Shown in pieces: positions 1 to 11,971 of a stretch of DNA of 64,000 bases. The notes beneath the pieces are model-generated. The model was not told where the DNA came from. It made no database searches and saw only the letters and a list, made by a program, of their open reading frames with translations. The stretch spans positions 2,046,001-2,110,000 of the forward strand of contig CM073195.1 in the NCBI GenBank assembly GCA_037042915.1, read 5' to 3'. The translations under genes and the position numbers were made by a program. This DNA comes from Auricularia sp. M13. Taxonomy: Eukaryota; Basidiomycota; Agaricomycetes; Auriculariales; Auriculariaceae. How positions within the stretch are numbered: position 1 is the stretch's first letter; every line of letters starts with the position of its first letter.

Positions 1-159
1 AATTACCCATAAATCATTCTAAGGCTATTCTGTATTGAAACTGTACTGCCAATGTCATCTGTTCGTTGAGAGTGCAAATGCGAGTCGCGGAGGTGCCAAA
101 TCCGGAAGCATCCGTGATCTTGGCGATAACAGCGATAACAGCTGCCGTCACCGTCGCGC

Positions 160-2989
160 ATGCCACCGAGGCGTACACCTGCAGACGATAATGCGGACGC
201 TTCCAGAGCAAAGGGCATCGACTGGGAAGCTCTATTTCCCAGGAGTGAGAGCACTTCGGCAGTCTACAAAGCCTGTGCTATACTCTCTCTGATGACATGG
301 CTCAACTTCTCGCCTCGCCAATTCCTCGACTGGTTCTTCTCCACAGAACACGCAGACTCGAAGAAGAAGGCAGCACAGTGCCTCAGCCCAAAAGGCGGGA
401 TCTCTCCGCTGTCTATCTGGCTAGCAAACATTGCGGAGCGCTTTACCGGGGGTCTGGCAGCAGTAGAAGCCTCCATCGATCCCTTTGTCAAGGCAATTCT
501 TCTACGCGAAAGTACTGCGGAAATCCAGTGCAGGGAGCTCAGCATTTGCCCAGGTGATATCAATCTTGCCGATCTTCTGGCTAGGGTTGGGACTGGCGCG
601 GAGAGTGTGTCGTCTCGGATCCAGGAACTCATGCCACACTCAGTCTCGTGGTTGCTGCATGCCACGTCTGCGGATAACTCCTATCGAGCCAAACTAAAGC
701 GCACAAGCGCTGCTACTTCAGAGGATGATACTTGGAACCCTGAGGCGCCCGAAGGTGCTGCGTTGGACGGCGCTGACGTCGAAATGGACGCCGAAGGTCC
801 TGAATTCAGCGACGAAGGTCTCACTTGGCATAGCGAATACCCAGGTTTCAGTCGCAATCCGTTCATTGTACGTATCCCGTTCTATCTCACCCACTGTGCT
901 CATGAACTATAAGGCCGTCATCTTTGTGCTCTCCGTCCTGCTCTTCGTCCGAAATCGTTCGACGAATGCATTTCCTTTTCTTCTTGGTGTTCAGATGATT
1001 ACGCATGGTGCCAGCACACGTATCATGACGACGTTCAGCTGCCTTGGGGTTGTAGTCTCTGCTCGCACGCTTGGTCGCTTTCGCGAGAGGATCTCACTCG
1101 ACGCCGTCTCCCGAGCAATTGACGCTATCGCTGCCAACCCGCTCTGGCTCTGGATAATCGACAACATCAATCTCTTCATACGGCGGGCAGCTCAGCGAAT
1201 CAACAAGCTTAACTACATGATTAACGCCACAAATGCCGCACTGATCTTTCTCCCTTCGGGCGTTCCCCCTGCGGCACTTGACTACAAGAAGTTTGCTTCA
1301 ATGCGGGGAAAACGGGCAGACGCTGTTCCAGAGGCCATAAGGCCTTCACCTGAGGATGATTCCCATATGATCAGGGCATACGAGGCTCTTGTCGAACAGT
1401 TTCTCATTGCCTACTGTCCAGGAGCAGACAAATGGGCCGACCGTACCGACATGAAGTTGCATGCAGCAGCTGCTATGCCGTCTGTGTCACCGCTGGCACC
1501 AGAGGTTACAAAGACCTTCCCTGTTGGTGTACTCGATGCAAACGAGGGTTCATACAAAGGACTCATCAAGGCGATCGAGCTCCTGCGGCAGCGCCTCCGT
1601 ATGACACCATCCCAATGGGCGGCAGACCTTCGCATTGGCGCCGGCGATTTTCTCACCTCTCGTAACATTCGCGGTGCCCAGTACATTCGACAGTATGATC
1701 ACAGCCCTGCCGAGCGACTCGAGACGATTTTGCCGCAGTCCCAGCTTTTCCATTTCGCCATGCGGGCTGCAGATGTCATTCATTCGGAGCATCTTGGTGA
1801 CTCTGTTAACGACCCGGGGTCACTTTCACGACAGAAAGACCAGCTGAGACGCAGTTACGACGTCAACAAGGTCGACTACGCTAATGCTAAGGCTCTCATC
1901 AGGCATTCGCTGATTGCGCGTATCCTGGACGGCGTCATGGTCGACAAGGGCTTTGGAACCTGGGCTGCATTAAGCAAGTGGAGACCTACGTACGCCGACG
2001 TGCAGTCTGCTGCGAAGTCTTTTGTCCGGCAATATTCGACCTTCCGTGCCGCTGAGAAGGCACAGGCTGCAGGCGACGATGTTCTGACTCATTCCATCCA
2101 CTTCATTATGGAGGCTCTCCGGTTCTGCGAGTTTGAATCAGCCGTCTCACATGGGGATGCGGGCCGGGTGCTCATCGTGCTCAAGTATTGGGCATTTGAC
2201 TTCCGCGGCGCTGGAAGTCACAACTACGCCCGGGAATGTGTCGAAGTACTCCTTCGCTGGAGATACGAGCTCGATGATGCCATGCGGAAGATGTGGGCAG
2301 CTTCTTGGTTTATAAACCGATGGGGCAAGCCTGGCCGCTTCATTGCGAGCGATCTATATCTGGAGCAACTCAACTATTATGTCAAGGTGAGAGCTGTCTC
2401 TCATGTTTGATGTCTGATCCAACTCAACTCCTAGGTCGTACACAAATCCGACGGAAGTGGTGCAAACATTTACTACATCATTGCCAAAGGCTCGTCGTGC
2501 ATCGAAGCACTGAGCCAGATCTCAGAGATGGTTGGGCAATTTGTTGGGATAGAGCTAGCCCACCGCAGGCATAAGGAGGCCAAATTCAACCGCGATCTCG
2601 AGGTTCTCGTTCGCAACATGCACGACGCGTCGCTCCACATACTCACGCGAGAACCACATCGATCGCTACCTAAGCCGGAAAAAAAGGTTACGAAGGAGCC
2701 CAAGGGTCTTCAAGTTCCAAATCCACCTCAGTCAACGATAAAGAGTTTGTTTGGAAAAGGATTCGAGACATGGAACGGTAAATGGCAGGAGTTCATTGAC
2801 GAGACGACTTCAGAGCCTGCGCTCGGTCCCGCCGCAGAACAACTGCTCATCAACGCGGGTTCTGTCCCCCTTGGCGAAGAGGACCTTGATATCGTCGCAG
2901 ATGGAGGGTCAGATCCCATTTGTGACGGGATAGGGGGAGTTGGGGGCTTGACCGAATATGACGGTGGGCCAACAGCTGATAATGACTAG
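160..2989 (+). CDS. DUF6589-like protein, three exons
   Basis: The model uses exons 160-867, 914-2386 and 2435-2989, with introns of 46 and 48 nt (GTACGT...TAAG and GTGAGA...CTAG). The reading frame is kept across both joints and gives 911 aa. The central part contains WLWIIDNINLFIRR followed by a stretch on personal/target names (MINATNAALIF). The C-terminal part reads YYVK-VVHKSDGSGANIYYI across the second intron. These are hallmarks I associate with the Agaricomycete DUF6589 family, whose function is unknown. The last 100 residues are low-complexity and rich in Gly, Asp and Pro. The start is the first ATG of the long open frame, and an upstream exon cannot be excluded. The gene converges on the helicase gene with about 145 bp between stop codons. 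Family recognition is from memory; the exon structure is read directly. Confidence 0.72.
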
Positions 2990-3134
2990 CACGAGTTATG
3001 ATTTTGATCATATGCACACCATTATGCAAGAGTAATCAATTGGCATTTTTGAAATAGCTTACTATTGCATGCCCACAGAGCAGGAGCCATACGAGCAAAA
3101 TTACTGGCATTGTACTACGTACATGCCGCCACTC

Positions 3135-6100
3135 CTATTCTAGGTTTTGAGACAGGTCTTCCTGTGAAGGCATGCTGTCTGTGCGTGACAAATGCTCAAA
3201 GTAACTATGCGGGTCAGTGCGAGGTGGCGGTCGCGGCAGTGGCTGCAACGGCGGTGGCATCCACGTTGGGTCTTGCCGCACCCGCGGGATTAAGCTTTGT
3301 GGAGTTGGTAAATGTGATGCCGATGGCGTATTATAGTTGGGATGCGGTGAATTGGAAGCGCCAGAGTAATGGGTCAAACGAGAGTGCGGATATGGGGAAT
3401 AGTCGCGCGGTGGCTGGTGCATGTATGATCGATGGTATGCATCGATCAGGTCTGCGTTGCCCGAACCGCGCTGTGGTGTAGACAGCTGGTACAAACTTCC
3501 TTGAAGAACGGGCTGCGGGAGGGGCGGAGGGAGCTGCATGGTAAACGCGAGTGGGTCCTGATGATGGACGCGCTGGATGGGATGTCCAGCATGAATAGGG
3601 CCATTGCCATGCTGCTGCACATATTGCGGCCGCTGCGTGGAGTCGTATATTGCAGAGGTGTACGTGGAATACCCGGAAAGCGCGGCAAAGGGGTCGTCGG
3701 TCGGAGTCGATGGAACAGCGGCTGGACGGAAAGCGCGCTCCTCCGTAGAAAAGCGCAATTGGCGACGAACAAGTATCGGCGAGTCTGGGGCAGTGAAATA
3801 TGATGGTGTTGGCGCCAGCATGGGTAGCCGCGGTATGTGCTCAGGCGGAGGATCGTGTGGGCGAAGGGTGGGGGTTCCGGGCTGCCAAGGCGGCGTACCT
3901 GGCATCCTTGCCAGATTGCTCTCCGGCGTCCCAAGCACATCTCGATGAGAGTGCGCGAATGAGATTGCGTGGGAGGGACTGGCTGGAGAATCCAAGGGCT
4001 CGCGGGCAGCACCTTGACGCAGCGCTGGTGGCGCAATCTGCGCCGCGGAATCCTCTATTGCAGTCTCAGCTACTGAATGCCATTGCGATCTCGAGTTACT
4101 CACCAGTAGGGTCGAGTCCTCCAGCTACACGAGCGCGCTTAGTAGGGCGGCGGGCAGAAGCAGGTGTGCGGTGCGGGCTCTGCTGTTGCGGAAGCGCCGC
4201 AACCCACGATTTAAGAAGTTGAACCACATCTTGAAGCTCCTCTGCGCTAGCTAATTGCCATGTAGCCCGCCGCTGAACATCGGTAGCCGTTATGTCAGCA
4301 AGTGCCGCAAAGGCCTCCGCGTTCTTGCACAGGTCGCGGATAACTGCGTCGGGCAGCACGGAATCGGCACTGGCCAGCAAGCCGCACTTCGTCTCGACGA
4401 AGTCAAGCCTCCAGCTCACGAGGCGCTGGTACAGGAGATTGACGTCGTTCTGCGTGACCATGCGTTGCATGTTGCGTGGGAGGCGACGAGATGGTGTTGC
4501 AGGGGCAACCTGCGATTGGCCGACTACAGACACTGAGTCGGCGGACATGTCAGAGTCAGATGCTCCGCCGCTATTGGAGGCCGCATCGTCTGCATGAGAT
4601 CCACCTGCTGCCTGGCGCAGCGGTCGAAGGAAGTCGTCCTTGAACTTGCGAAACCGCATGTTGTCCGCCAAGATTGGACAGAGCTGCTCGAGAAGCTCCG
4701 GATTGCATACCCAACATTTGCCGCATTTAACTCCAGGTGGCGGCAGCGGACGAACGTCAAGCACGAGCCAGATCGCCTCAAATCGTAGCTTCTGAGCCCT
4801 GTTGCCATGAACAGGCTTGTCGGACATGTCAAGCGTCGTATAAACTGTCAGGCCGGTGTCCGGGCGGAATTCCCGCTCCAAGAACCTATGTGCGCACTCC
4901 CGCTTGGAATGTCCAGCCCAGGCAAGGTTGAGAAACGCCACCGTCGACTCGGGGAGTTTCTGACGTCGTTTGGTCCATGCAGCAGGCTCTAGTGGCTTCT
5001 TCTTGCGCGGAGCGCGGCCGCGCAAGCGTGTGACAACTGGAATGGCAGCTGTCACCGGTGGTGGCGCAGGCAAGAATGCGTAGTCGGGTGCGAAAAGAAC
5101 ACAAACGCCAGGCGTGTCGGGGTGGCGCCCAGTCCTCCCCCGTCTCTGAGAGAGCTTCGGTAACGTCAAGACAGCACCGTCGGTCTTTTGATTTCGTGCT
5201 TTGACATCGAAGATGGCACAGAATTCGATGTCACCAACATTGCATCCCATGCCCGCGGCGTCCGTAGCGCACAATATGCGGGTCTGTCCAGACGAAAAGG
5301 ATTCCCAAGTCTGCTCTTTCATGGTGGCAGAGGCGGCAGAGGAGTATGGAAGAGCAGTAGATGCCCGCATGTGCGGCGGCAGACAGCGGTCAACGAGTTG
5401 GCAGCCACCGATGCAGTCTCCGATCTGGTCCATGTAGAAAAGCGATTTTGGAATAACGGAGCGCATGCTGCCAGAGTTGAGGGTCTCCGGGATGATAGAC
5501 AAGGCCGCCATGATGTCCGGGGATCCCTTTGGTTTCCGAGCCACAATATACGACAGAGTTCGGCGAGAAACACCAAGATCCATGCCAAAAAATGGCCTAA
5601 GGCCATACCTAAGCACCTTCCATATAGAATTAAATATGGCCGTGGTCACAGTTGCTGAGAGAGCCACGAAAGGAATGTCCTGGCCAGTGAAAGAGCGGAG
5701 CTGTCCGAGGAAACCGTACGCCTCCCAAAACTTCTTAGCCCATTCGGCGATAACATGGGCTTCGTCGACGAACAGTGCCTTGAGAGTACGGCGGAATTTA
5801 GGGTTACCGAGGAGGTCAGTGATGCGCTCAGTCAGAGAGAGCTCGGGGGAGATGTACACGAGCTGTCGCTCTCCGTGAGCAACAGCGGCAAATTCTGCAT
5901 CGGCCTCGGCAGTCGTGAGATCCTCGTTAATTGTGCACGCTTTGAGGCCCTTTGCCTTTGCCTGAGCGACCTGAGCTCACAGTGAGGCGATACACAGGCA
6001 TTTAATGACCAACAACATACCTGGTCGTACTCCAGAGCCTTCAACGGGCAGATTACCAGGACAACTTTTGAGGGGTTCAGGCAAGCAGTACCCTCAATTA

Positions 6101-6359
6101 TAAGACTTTTCCCGTAGCCAGTCCCCGCGATGTAGAATCCGTCATAGCACTGGTCGATGCGCTGGAGCATAGTAGCCTGCTCGTCACTGACCGAGAACGG
6201 CAGCGACAGTTCGCGCTCCAGCCTTCGTTTGATGTAATGCAGCTGGTACCGGGGCGATGTATAGACGCCATTAGCACGTCCAGATCCACGCGCGGCTCGG
6301 CGCTGGGGCGTACGAGGTCCCGAGGGTGTCGCGGGCGTCTCGGCGGTAGCGGACGCCAT
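3135..6359 (-). CDS. RecQ-type DEAH-box ATP-dependent DNA helicase
   Basis: Minus-strand exons 6359-6021, 5970-4104 and 4054-3135 (introns 50 and 49 nt) give 1041 aa. Visible superfamily 2 motifs are the Walker A loop AGTGYGKS (residues 78-85), Ia CPLKALEYDQ (104-113), DEAH (182-185), LSAT (217-220), motif V around ILCATDAAGMGCNVGD, and motif VI QRRGRTGRH (388-396). A Cys cluster (CGKCWVC) follows, as in the RecQ zinc-binding region. The third exon adds about 300 residues rich in Pro, Ser and Thr, with no domain I know. It joins through a consensus CTG-GTGAGTAA donor and stays in frame, which is why I include it. Such helicases unwind DNA and are often carried by mobile or subtelomeric segments in fungi. 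That context is inference here, because no terminal repeats were found around this pair. Confidence 0.82.
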
Positions 6360-6751
6360 CCGTGACGCGAGCAGCCGGCGCCGGCGGCGCAGAAGACGCG
6401 CAAGCGCCGCAAAAACGCAGGGGCACCCTCGGGGATGTCAAATGCGCGTCCAGCGCACGCGAAATAGGAGGGAAAAGACCGTGCGGGGTAGCTACGCGGT
6501 GCGCGAGAAGAGAGTGTGGCGCGGAATTAGACTTTAATCGCGCAGTGTCTGGCTCCTGCAGCGCAACGCATTCTGACCAAAAATTTATCCAGGCTTACTC
6601 ATTGACATCTCATGTAAGTTTTCTGTCTATATAGCAAGAGGAAATGTTTATCGACTGGTGTGCTAGAGCTATAGTCCTAGGTCCCCCGTTTTGCGGACTT
6701 TGGCACAAACCCCTCCGGCTACCAGCCGGAGGGTTTGGTTCCGAATCTAGT
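6360..6751. other. Intergenic, upstream of the helicase gene
   Basis: No gene is supported. The first ~150 bases are GC-rich and may be 5' leader of the helicase mRNA. Near the right end lies an imperfect palindrome (about 6707-6737), CCCTCCGGCT...AGCCGGAGGG with a short spacer, capable of forming a hairpin. Confidence 0.4.
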
Positions 6752-6853
6752 GCCGGAGGCCGTACCGGCTGTTCCGAGCTGATGCCGAGCTGCCGGCGGG
6801 ACGCTCTGCTCGTCGTTGCGCTCGTTCTCGAGCCAATTCAGCTCGCCCTGTCC
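6752..6853 (+). repeat. Left arm of a ~100-bp inverted repeat
   Basis: The arm begins GGAGGCCGTACCGGC and ends near CGAGCCAATTCAGCTC. It matches, inverted and nearly identical, positions 11569-11668. With the LTR element at 7207-11414 removed, the arms would be only about 0.5 kb apart. That suggests an older foldback or MITE-like element into which the LTR element inserted. I found no clear target duplication outside the arms. The interval 6854-7206 between the arm and the LTR holds nothing else I recognise. Confidence 0.6.
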
Positions 6854-7206
6854 TCATATGTCTTATATAGCCTATATAAGAGCTTATTATGATAAAATGC
6901 TCATAATAACGACGAAAAAAGGAACAATGTAGCATGTGCCAGCATTTGTACTTTTGGGACCTTACGGCGGCGACCTCTGAGCATATCCAACACAAAAACA
7001 AGGTATATAAGGCCATAAAAACGTTAGTTGAATGTTTTCCTCGACTGAATGATGGCTTTACGGCGTTAGCTATGCGGGACGGCGGGATTCTGTAGCCCTC
7101 GACGATGAGCAAGCCAGCTGGTGTCTGCCCAGGCAGTTTTCCGTCTGAATTTCGTACCAAATGAAAATTTCGAAGTAATAACACATCATAAGCTAGATTT
7201 GAAGAG

Positions 7207-7687
7207 TGTCACGGTGACTGCTATATCACTCTCCGAGACGACGCCCGAGGGGAAGGGATGAGTGGGGAGAGGAAGGCGCGGATAAGCGGTATGATAGACC
7301 AGACCAAACCTAAGGTACAAGAGGGGCGACGGCCCAGATATATATACTACGGAAGCAAGGCCGAGGGGCCCCGCGGACCAATTGCGCCACCGACCGGTTG
7401 TCACGCGGGCGCCACAGATCAGGCCGAAAGAGACCGCCGGGGCGTCGTCGGCGAGACAGGAAACCCGGGATAAATAGAGCCCAACCAAACCAGAAACATC
7501 CCGTCATATTACCCTTCTCCTGGGAAGAGACCGAGGTACTCGCCGAGCGGAGAGACCGCTTGGACGCGCCGACGAAAGGGCCGCGGGGCCGGGCGCAAGG
7601 AGTTTGGGCGCCCGGACGAGGTGCGAGGGCCACGGGACGGCGAAATGAAACAGCGGGGGAGGAGGGACCCGGACGAAGACCGCAACA
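7207..7687 (-). repeat. LTR (left; 3' LTR in the inferred orientation)
   Basis: 481 bp, TG...CA ends, nearly identical to 10935-11414. Preceded by AAGAG (7202-7206). A minus-strand purine run lies directly against its inner edge at about 7688-7699. Confidence 0.9.
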
Positions 7688-7978
7688 TAACCCCCTTCTA
7701 GCCGTCCAGTGGCCGAGGTGGGAATAGCCAGGGAGGTGCGGGTTAGATCGGGCGTGGGGAGACGGACCATAGCGTGGCCGGGCCGAGCTCCATCCGCCGC
7801 GGGATCAAACTCTAAGCGTCAGATGCCGCGAAAGGCTCGGCCGTCGCCGTACACGAACCGCGGTACTTCTCGCTCTTCGTCTCCCCGCTTCCCGTCACCG
7901 TCCGATATCCTATGACGCCCACCGCCGCCGACGGACTGACTGCGAAGCCTCTCGGCGAACCGGGACCTCAGGGAGCGG

Positions 7979-8401
7979 GTGTTCACGCTGCATGCCTCCA
8001 TCCAGCGCCAACTGAACTTCGGGCACTACGCCGCGGACGCGGAGGAGGAGAAGGCGCGGACGGTGCTTGCGTCTGCGGGCCAGCGGTTGGAGGCCATTGA
8101 CGCCGAGGTGCGCCGACGCAACGCCGCGACCCGCAATCTGGAGACGGCGGCGTCTCTCCTCGGCATGACAGCAGCCTCGCTCCCCGTAGTGCCGAAGGTG
8201 GAAGGGGTTCGCCGCACGGGAACGACCTCCTCGACCACGAAGGGCAAGGGCCCATCGGGAGCGGTCGCGTCTGGGTCGAAGCGGCCTTCGGACGTCGGCG
8301 CGCGAGGGACCGGCGACGAGGAGAAGGACGCGGTCGGGCCTCCTTTAACACGGCACGTCTTGGTCAAAGGTCCTCTTACTCCGGGGTGTATCCTGCGCTG
8401 A
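7979..8401 (+). other. Open frame inside the LTR element, helical region
   Basis: A 140-codon plus-strand frame in the element interior, opposite to the inferred element orientation. The first 60 residues are rich in Ala, Glu and Arg and look helical (for example EEEKARTVLASAGQRLEAID). The rest is low complexity. It lies just upstream of the Cys-rich frame at 8386-9015. No family is recognised, and it could be chance in GC-rich DNA. Confidence 0.3.
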
Positions 8402-9015
8402 CATCCTTCGTCCGGGTCCAGCCTTGTGAGCAGTGCGAGCGCTCCGGCCAGCCGTGTTTTCGACAAGTGTCCGGGTCGGCGACTGCCTGTGCTCGTTGCC
8501 ACCGGACCCGCGTGGGGTGTTCTCACAGTGTCGGCCGGTCGGGCACATCGCGCAAGAGGGCGCGACAAGACGCTGACGTGGACGGCGACGACGGGGACGA
8601 TCCGGACCAGGACGACGTGGTGGACACCGTCGGCGCGTCCGTGGCGTGGTCGCGCACACGCCGAAGGCTTCGGTCGCCGGGGACAGCCACCATGGCCGAC
8701 CTCGAGGTCCTGGGCGACCGCATCGTCCAGGGGTTCCAGCTGTCCGTCTCGGCGTTGAGGCGCGACCTTCGCAAGTGGACGCAAGAGCTCGTCGATGACC
8801 GGCGTGCCCATAAGACGGTGCGCCTCGTGTCGCCGGGCGGGAGCGAGCGCGATACCGACTCCAATGACGGCCGAGCGGTGGAGGACGAGGCGGGAGGTCG
8901 CCCACCGACGCGCCGACTTCCCCTGGCGCCGCGGGCGTGGAGGCGGAGGCGCCGGCTGGTCCTGTCGGCGTGCTTGCTGACTTCGGCGCCGACCTGGCCC
9001 TTCTTGGCGTGGTAG
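8386..9015 (+). other. Cys-rich (zinc-cluster-like) ORF antisense within the LTR element
   Basis: The frame carries the pattern CEQCERSGQPCF followed by CARCHRTRVGC. This gives six or seven cysteines spaced like a binuclear zinc-cluster or double CxxC module, followed by a basic stretch (SRKRARQ) and an Asp-rich segment. Such short Cys modules are common in Agaricomycete mobile-element ORFs. The strand is opposite to the chromodomain ORF, so the element would be ambisense if both are real. Assignment is by motif only. Confidence 0.5.
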
Positions 9016-9466
9016 TGCCGGGGGATGTGCGTCCGACACCCAGCTTTGCGTCGATGGAGGCGTCTGGGTCCGGGTCCGGATTCCTGCCACGCGTCCAACG
9101 GTCCGAGGGTCGGGCTGCGTCCGTGATAGGGGAGAAGTCGGTCGATGCGGGCCAACCCATGGAGGAGTAAGACCGTGTCCGGGTACGATTTGGGTAGTGG
9201 TGTGGAGGCTCGTAAAATATGTAAATAGAGAGGCGGAAAGACGAGCATAAATACGGGGTATGAGAAACGACCGGGACCGTGACTGTGGAGAGCATCCGAC
9301 CGAAGCAGCGTCCGACCGAGGTAGGGTCCGATTTTGGGCACGGTCGCCGAGGGGGAAGGAACGACGGGTGGCGTCACCTGTACGCCAATAGATATCGACA
9401 AAGAAGGGCGGTTTCAGCTTCGCAAAGCGTGCTGCTGTACAAGGCAGGGGCGACCGTCCGGAGCGT

Positions 9467-10282
9467 TCAAAGACGGTGGGCCGGGCCGGGGGACGCGATC
9501 CGCAGGACCAGGGCGTCGTCGGCGTACGTGGAACGATATTCGCGGACGTCCCAGACAAGGCACGCCGTAAGCCGAACAACCTGGAGGGCTCGCTCCGTCG
9601 TAGGCGACGTGAGGAGATGAGGGCCGAGGCGAGGTGGGAACGAGAAGACCACTAGCTCGGTGCGAGCCCGTCGGCCTCGGTCATTGCGCACGACGGTCAG
9701 GAGTACCCAGTAACGCGAGATATCGAGCGGGAGATGTCTCGGGGCAGTGAAGCGGCCGTAGTGAGTGAAGCGGTCTAGCATCCAGAAGAACGGTTGGGGA
9801 GGGGCCACGAGCATGGAGATGTCGAGCCGGGTGTCGTCCGGGTCCGGCGACCGGATACGAGCGCGAAGGGGGATGAGCTCCAGCGGAGGTGTGGCCGGGC
9901 GCGTGTCCTCAAGCTCGGGCGACTCGTCAGCGGCGAGAGGTGACTCGCCGGTGCTGATGGGTGATTCGCCGAACAGCTCTTGGGATCCGTCGCCAAAGTC
10001 CTCGCCGAGGTCCATGTCCGCATCCTGGTCCAGGTCCTGTGCGGCGCCTTGGTCCTCATTTGGCTCCGGTGGTTCGGCGTGGTACTCCTCCACGAGTCCG
10101 GTTCCGTCCAGGTCGGCGGCCAGTTGCCAGCTAGCGTCCTCGGGGGGAAAGCCCATCCATTGGACGAGATACTGAGGAACTCCTCGGTGTACGCGGTGAT
10201 CCAGGACTGCCGCCGGTATGTATTGAGGGTTAACTATGGTCTCGTCGTACTGGGACATTTTGTGAGCGTTCGGTCCGAACAA
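9467..10282 (-). other. Chromodomain ORF of the LTR element
   Basis: The first 60 codons of this minus-strand frame contain YIPAAVLDHRVHRGVPQYLV, then QWMGFPPEDASWQ. This is the chromodomain signature found at the C-terminus of chromovirus integrases, and it reads histone marks. Here it stands at the start of an otherwise acidic, Pro-rich frame with no integrase core. It may guide integration or tether the element to chromatin; that role is inference. Confidence 0.72.
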
Positions 10283-10934
10283 AGGGGCGTGTCGGGGAAA
10301 AGGGGAAAGAGGCGTCGGTCTGGCGGCCGATCCGGATTATATGGTGTATGTGTCGTAGCGTTGATGCGTGGGGATGATGGGGGTCACGATCCGAGGAAGA
10401 TGATGTGAATGCGCCGCGCGCACCACGGGGGGGGAAACTTGCTCTCGGGATGCGCGGAGGGTGAGGTTCTGGAGAGAGGGGTCGGCCGTGGGAGGTTTAG
10501 AGGTTGACCGAGGGGTGGGGACGCAGCGGGCGCGTTCGGCGAGTAGGGCTTGTGGGGGGGGGGGTGGTCTCGCCCGCGGATGACCGGGCTCTGATGAAGG
10601 GGAGAGATCAGGAGCCGGTGATGGAATGAGCTTTCGGATTTGACGACCGTATGGGTCTGGAGGGGTCCTCGTTGGCTGAGTGCCTGACCAGAAGGCCAGT
10701 GGGCAAGGCTCGGCGTCCGGAGGGTGGGTCCTGCAGGGTCCTGGTGGGCCGATGAGTGGGCGCGGCGGTCGCGACGGGTCCTCGTCGACGCGAGGGGTCT
10801 CCTAGCCGGTCCGAGGGGTCGGATTCCTTCCTGGACCGAGCAACGCCGACCGAACGGTTCGCCCGGATTGGAAGGGTGGTGAGTAAGGGGTATGGGGATC
10901 TCGAGCGTCGGGAGGGAGGGTAGGTTTGGTCTTA

Positions 10935-11414
10935 TGTCACGGTGACTGCTATATCACTCTCCGAGACGACGCCCGAGGGGAAGGGATGAGTGGGGAGAGG
11001 AAGGCGCGGATAAGCGGTATGATAGACCAGACCAAACCTAAGGTACAAGAGGGGCGACGGCCCAGATATATATACTACGGAAGCAAGGCCGAGGGGCCCC
11101 GCGGACCAATTGCGCCACCGACCGGTTGTCACGCGGGCGCCACAGATCAGGCCGAAAGAGACCGCCGGGGCGTCGTCGGCGAGACAGGAAACCCGGGATA
11201 AATAGAGCCCAACCAAACCAGAAACATCCCGTCATATTACCCTTCTCCTGGGAAGAGACCGAGGTACTTGCCGAGCGGAGAGACCGCTTGGACGCGCCGA
11301 CGAAAGGGCCGCGGGGCCGGGCGCAAGGAGTTTGGGCGCCCGGACGAGGTGCGAGGGCCACGGGACGGCGAAATGAAACAGCGGGGGAGGAGGGACCCGA
11401 CGAAGACCGCAACA
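10935..11414 (-). repeat. LTR (right; 5' LTR in the inferred orientation)
   Basis: 480 bp, nearly identical to 7207-7687. Followed by target duplication AAGAG at 11415-11419. Confidence 0.9.
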
Positions 11415-11568
11415 AAGAGCGCTATTCATGCGGGTAGCGGGAGCCACAGAGCAAACTGCGTCGCTGAGCACTTATTGCAGAGCATGTTCTATTGGACATA
11501 TTACAGCAAGATTTTATTAAATAAATCATCTATTCAGGTATGCTAGTCAGATCCAGATGTTTGGGGGG

Positions 11569-11668
11569 CAAGGAGAGCTGAAATGGCTCGAGAACGAGCG
11601 CAACGACGAGCAGAGCGTCCCGCCGGCAGCTCGGCATCAGCTCGGAACAGCCGGTACGGCCTCCAGCA
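11569..11668 (-). repeat. Right arm of the ~100-bp inverted repeat
   Basis: Reverse complement of 6752-6853 with a few differences. Read on the plus strand, one frame is open through the arm (WLENERNDEQSVPPAARHQ), so the repeat may derive from a coding fragment. Confidence 0.6.
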
Positions 11669-11971
11669 CCGCTACCACTACCGTCGGAGTGGTGACCCCA
11701 AACGGACTCTGAGGGTCGCCCGGCGCAACACGGCCAAACAACGCGCTTTTTTGTCATGACTTCAGCTTTTCAGGAGGAGCGACTCTATGCTTTCATCAGC
11801 AACGCGAGTAACTCGAATTTGTGCCTGCTGACAGCTCGTATGGCCGATAATGTGGTGTGCGCTAACAACCTCGTTCATCGCGCGTCGAGCGACGCGTGCT
11901 TTCTTGAAGCGCTGGAACTCTCGCCCTGGACTCCAGCTTCCGCCCGAAATGTTCTCTGCAATCTTGCATTA

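Larger units (their letters stand above)
7207..11414 (-). mobile_element. Non-autonomous LTR element, Ty3/gypsy-like with chromodomain
   Basis: Two direct repeats (7207-7687 and 10935-11414) begin TGTCACGG and end CGCAACA. They are flanked by the 5-bp duplication AAGAG at 7202-7206 and 11415-11419. The repeats differ at only about two positions, so the insertion is young. Next to the left repeat, on the minus strand, is a purine run AGAAGGGGGTTA that looks like a polypurine tract, so the element probably reads right to left. The 3.2-kb interior shows a chromodomain ORF, as in chromovirus relatives of Ty3/gypsy, and an opposing Cys-rich ORF. No reverse transcriptase, protease or integrase core is visible. 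The element therefore looks structurally whole at its ends but dependent on a helper. Confidence 0.88.

Noticed and set aside
8026-9579. 517-codon minus-strand frame inside the LTR element
   Set aside because: Arg/Pro/Ser-rich composition typical of a shadow frame in GC-rich DNA; it overlaps the Cys-rich ORF on the other strand.
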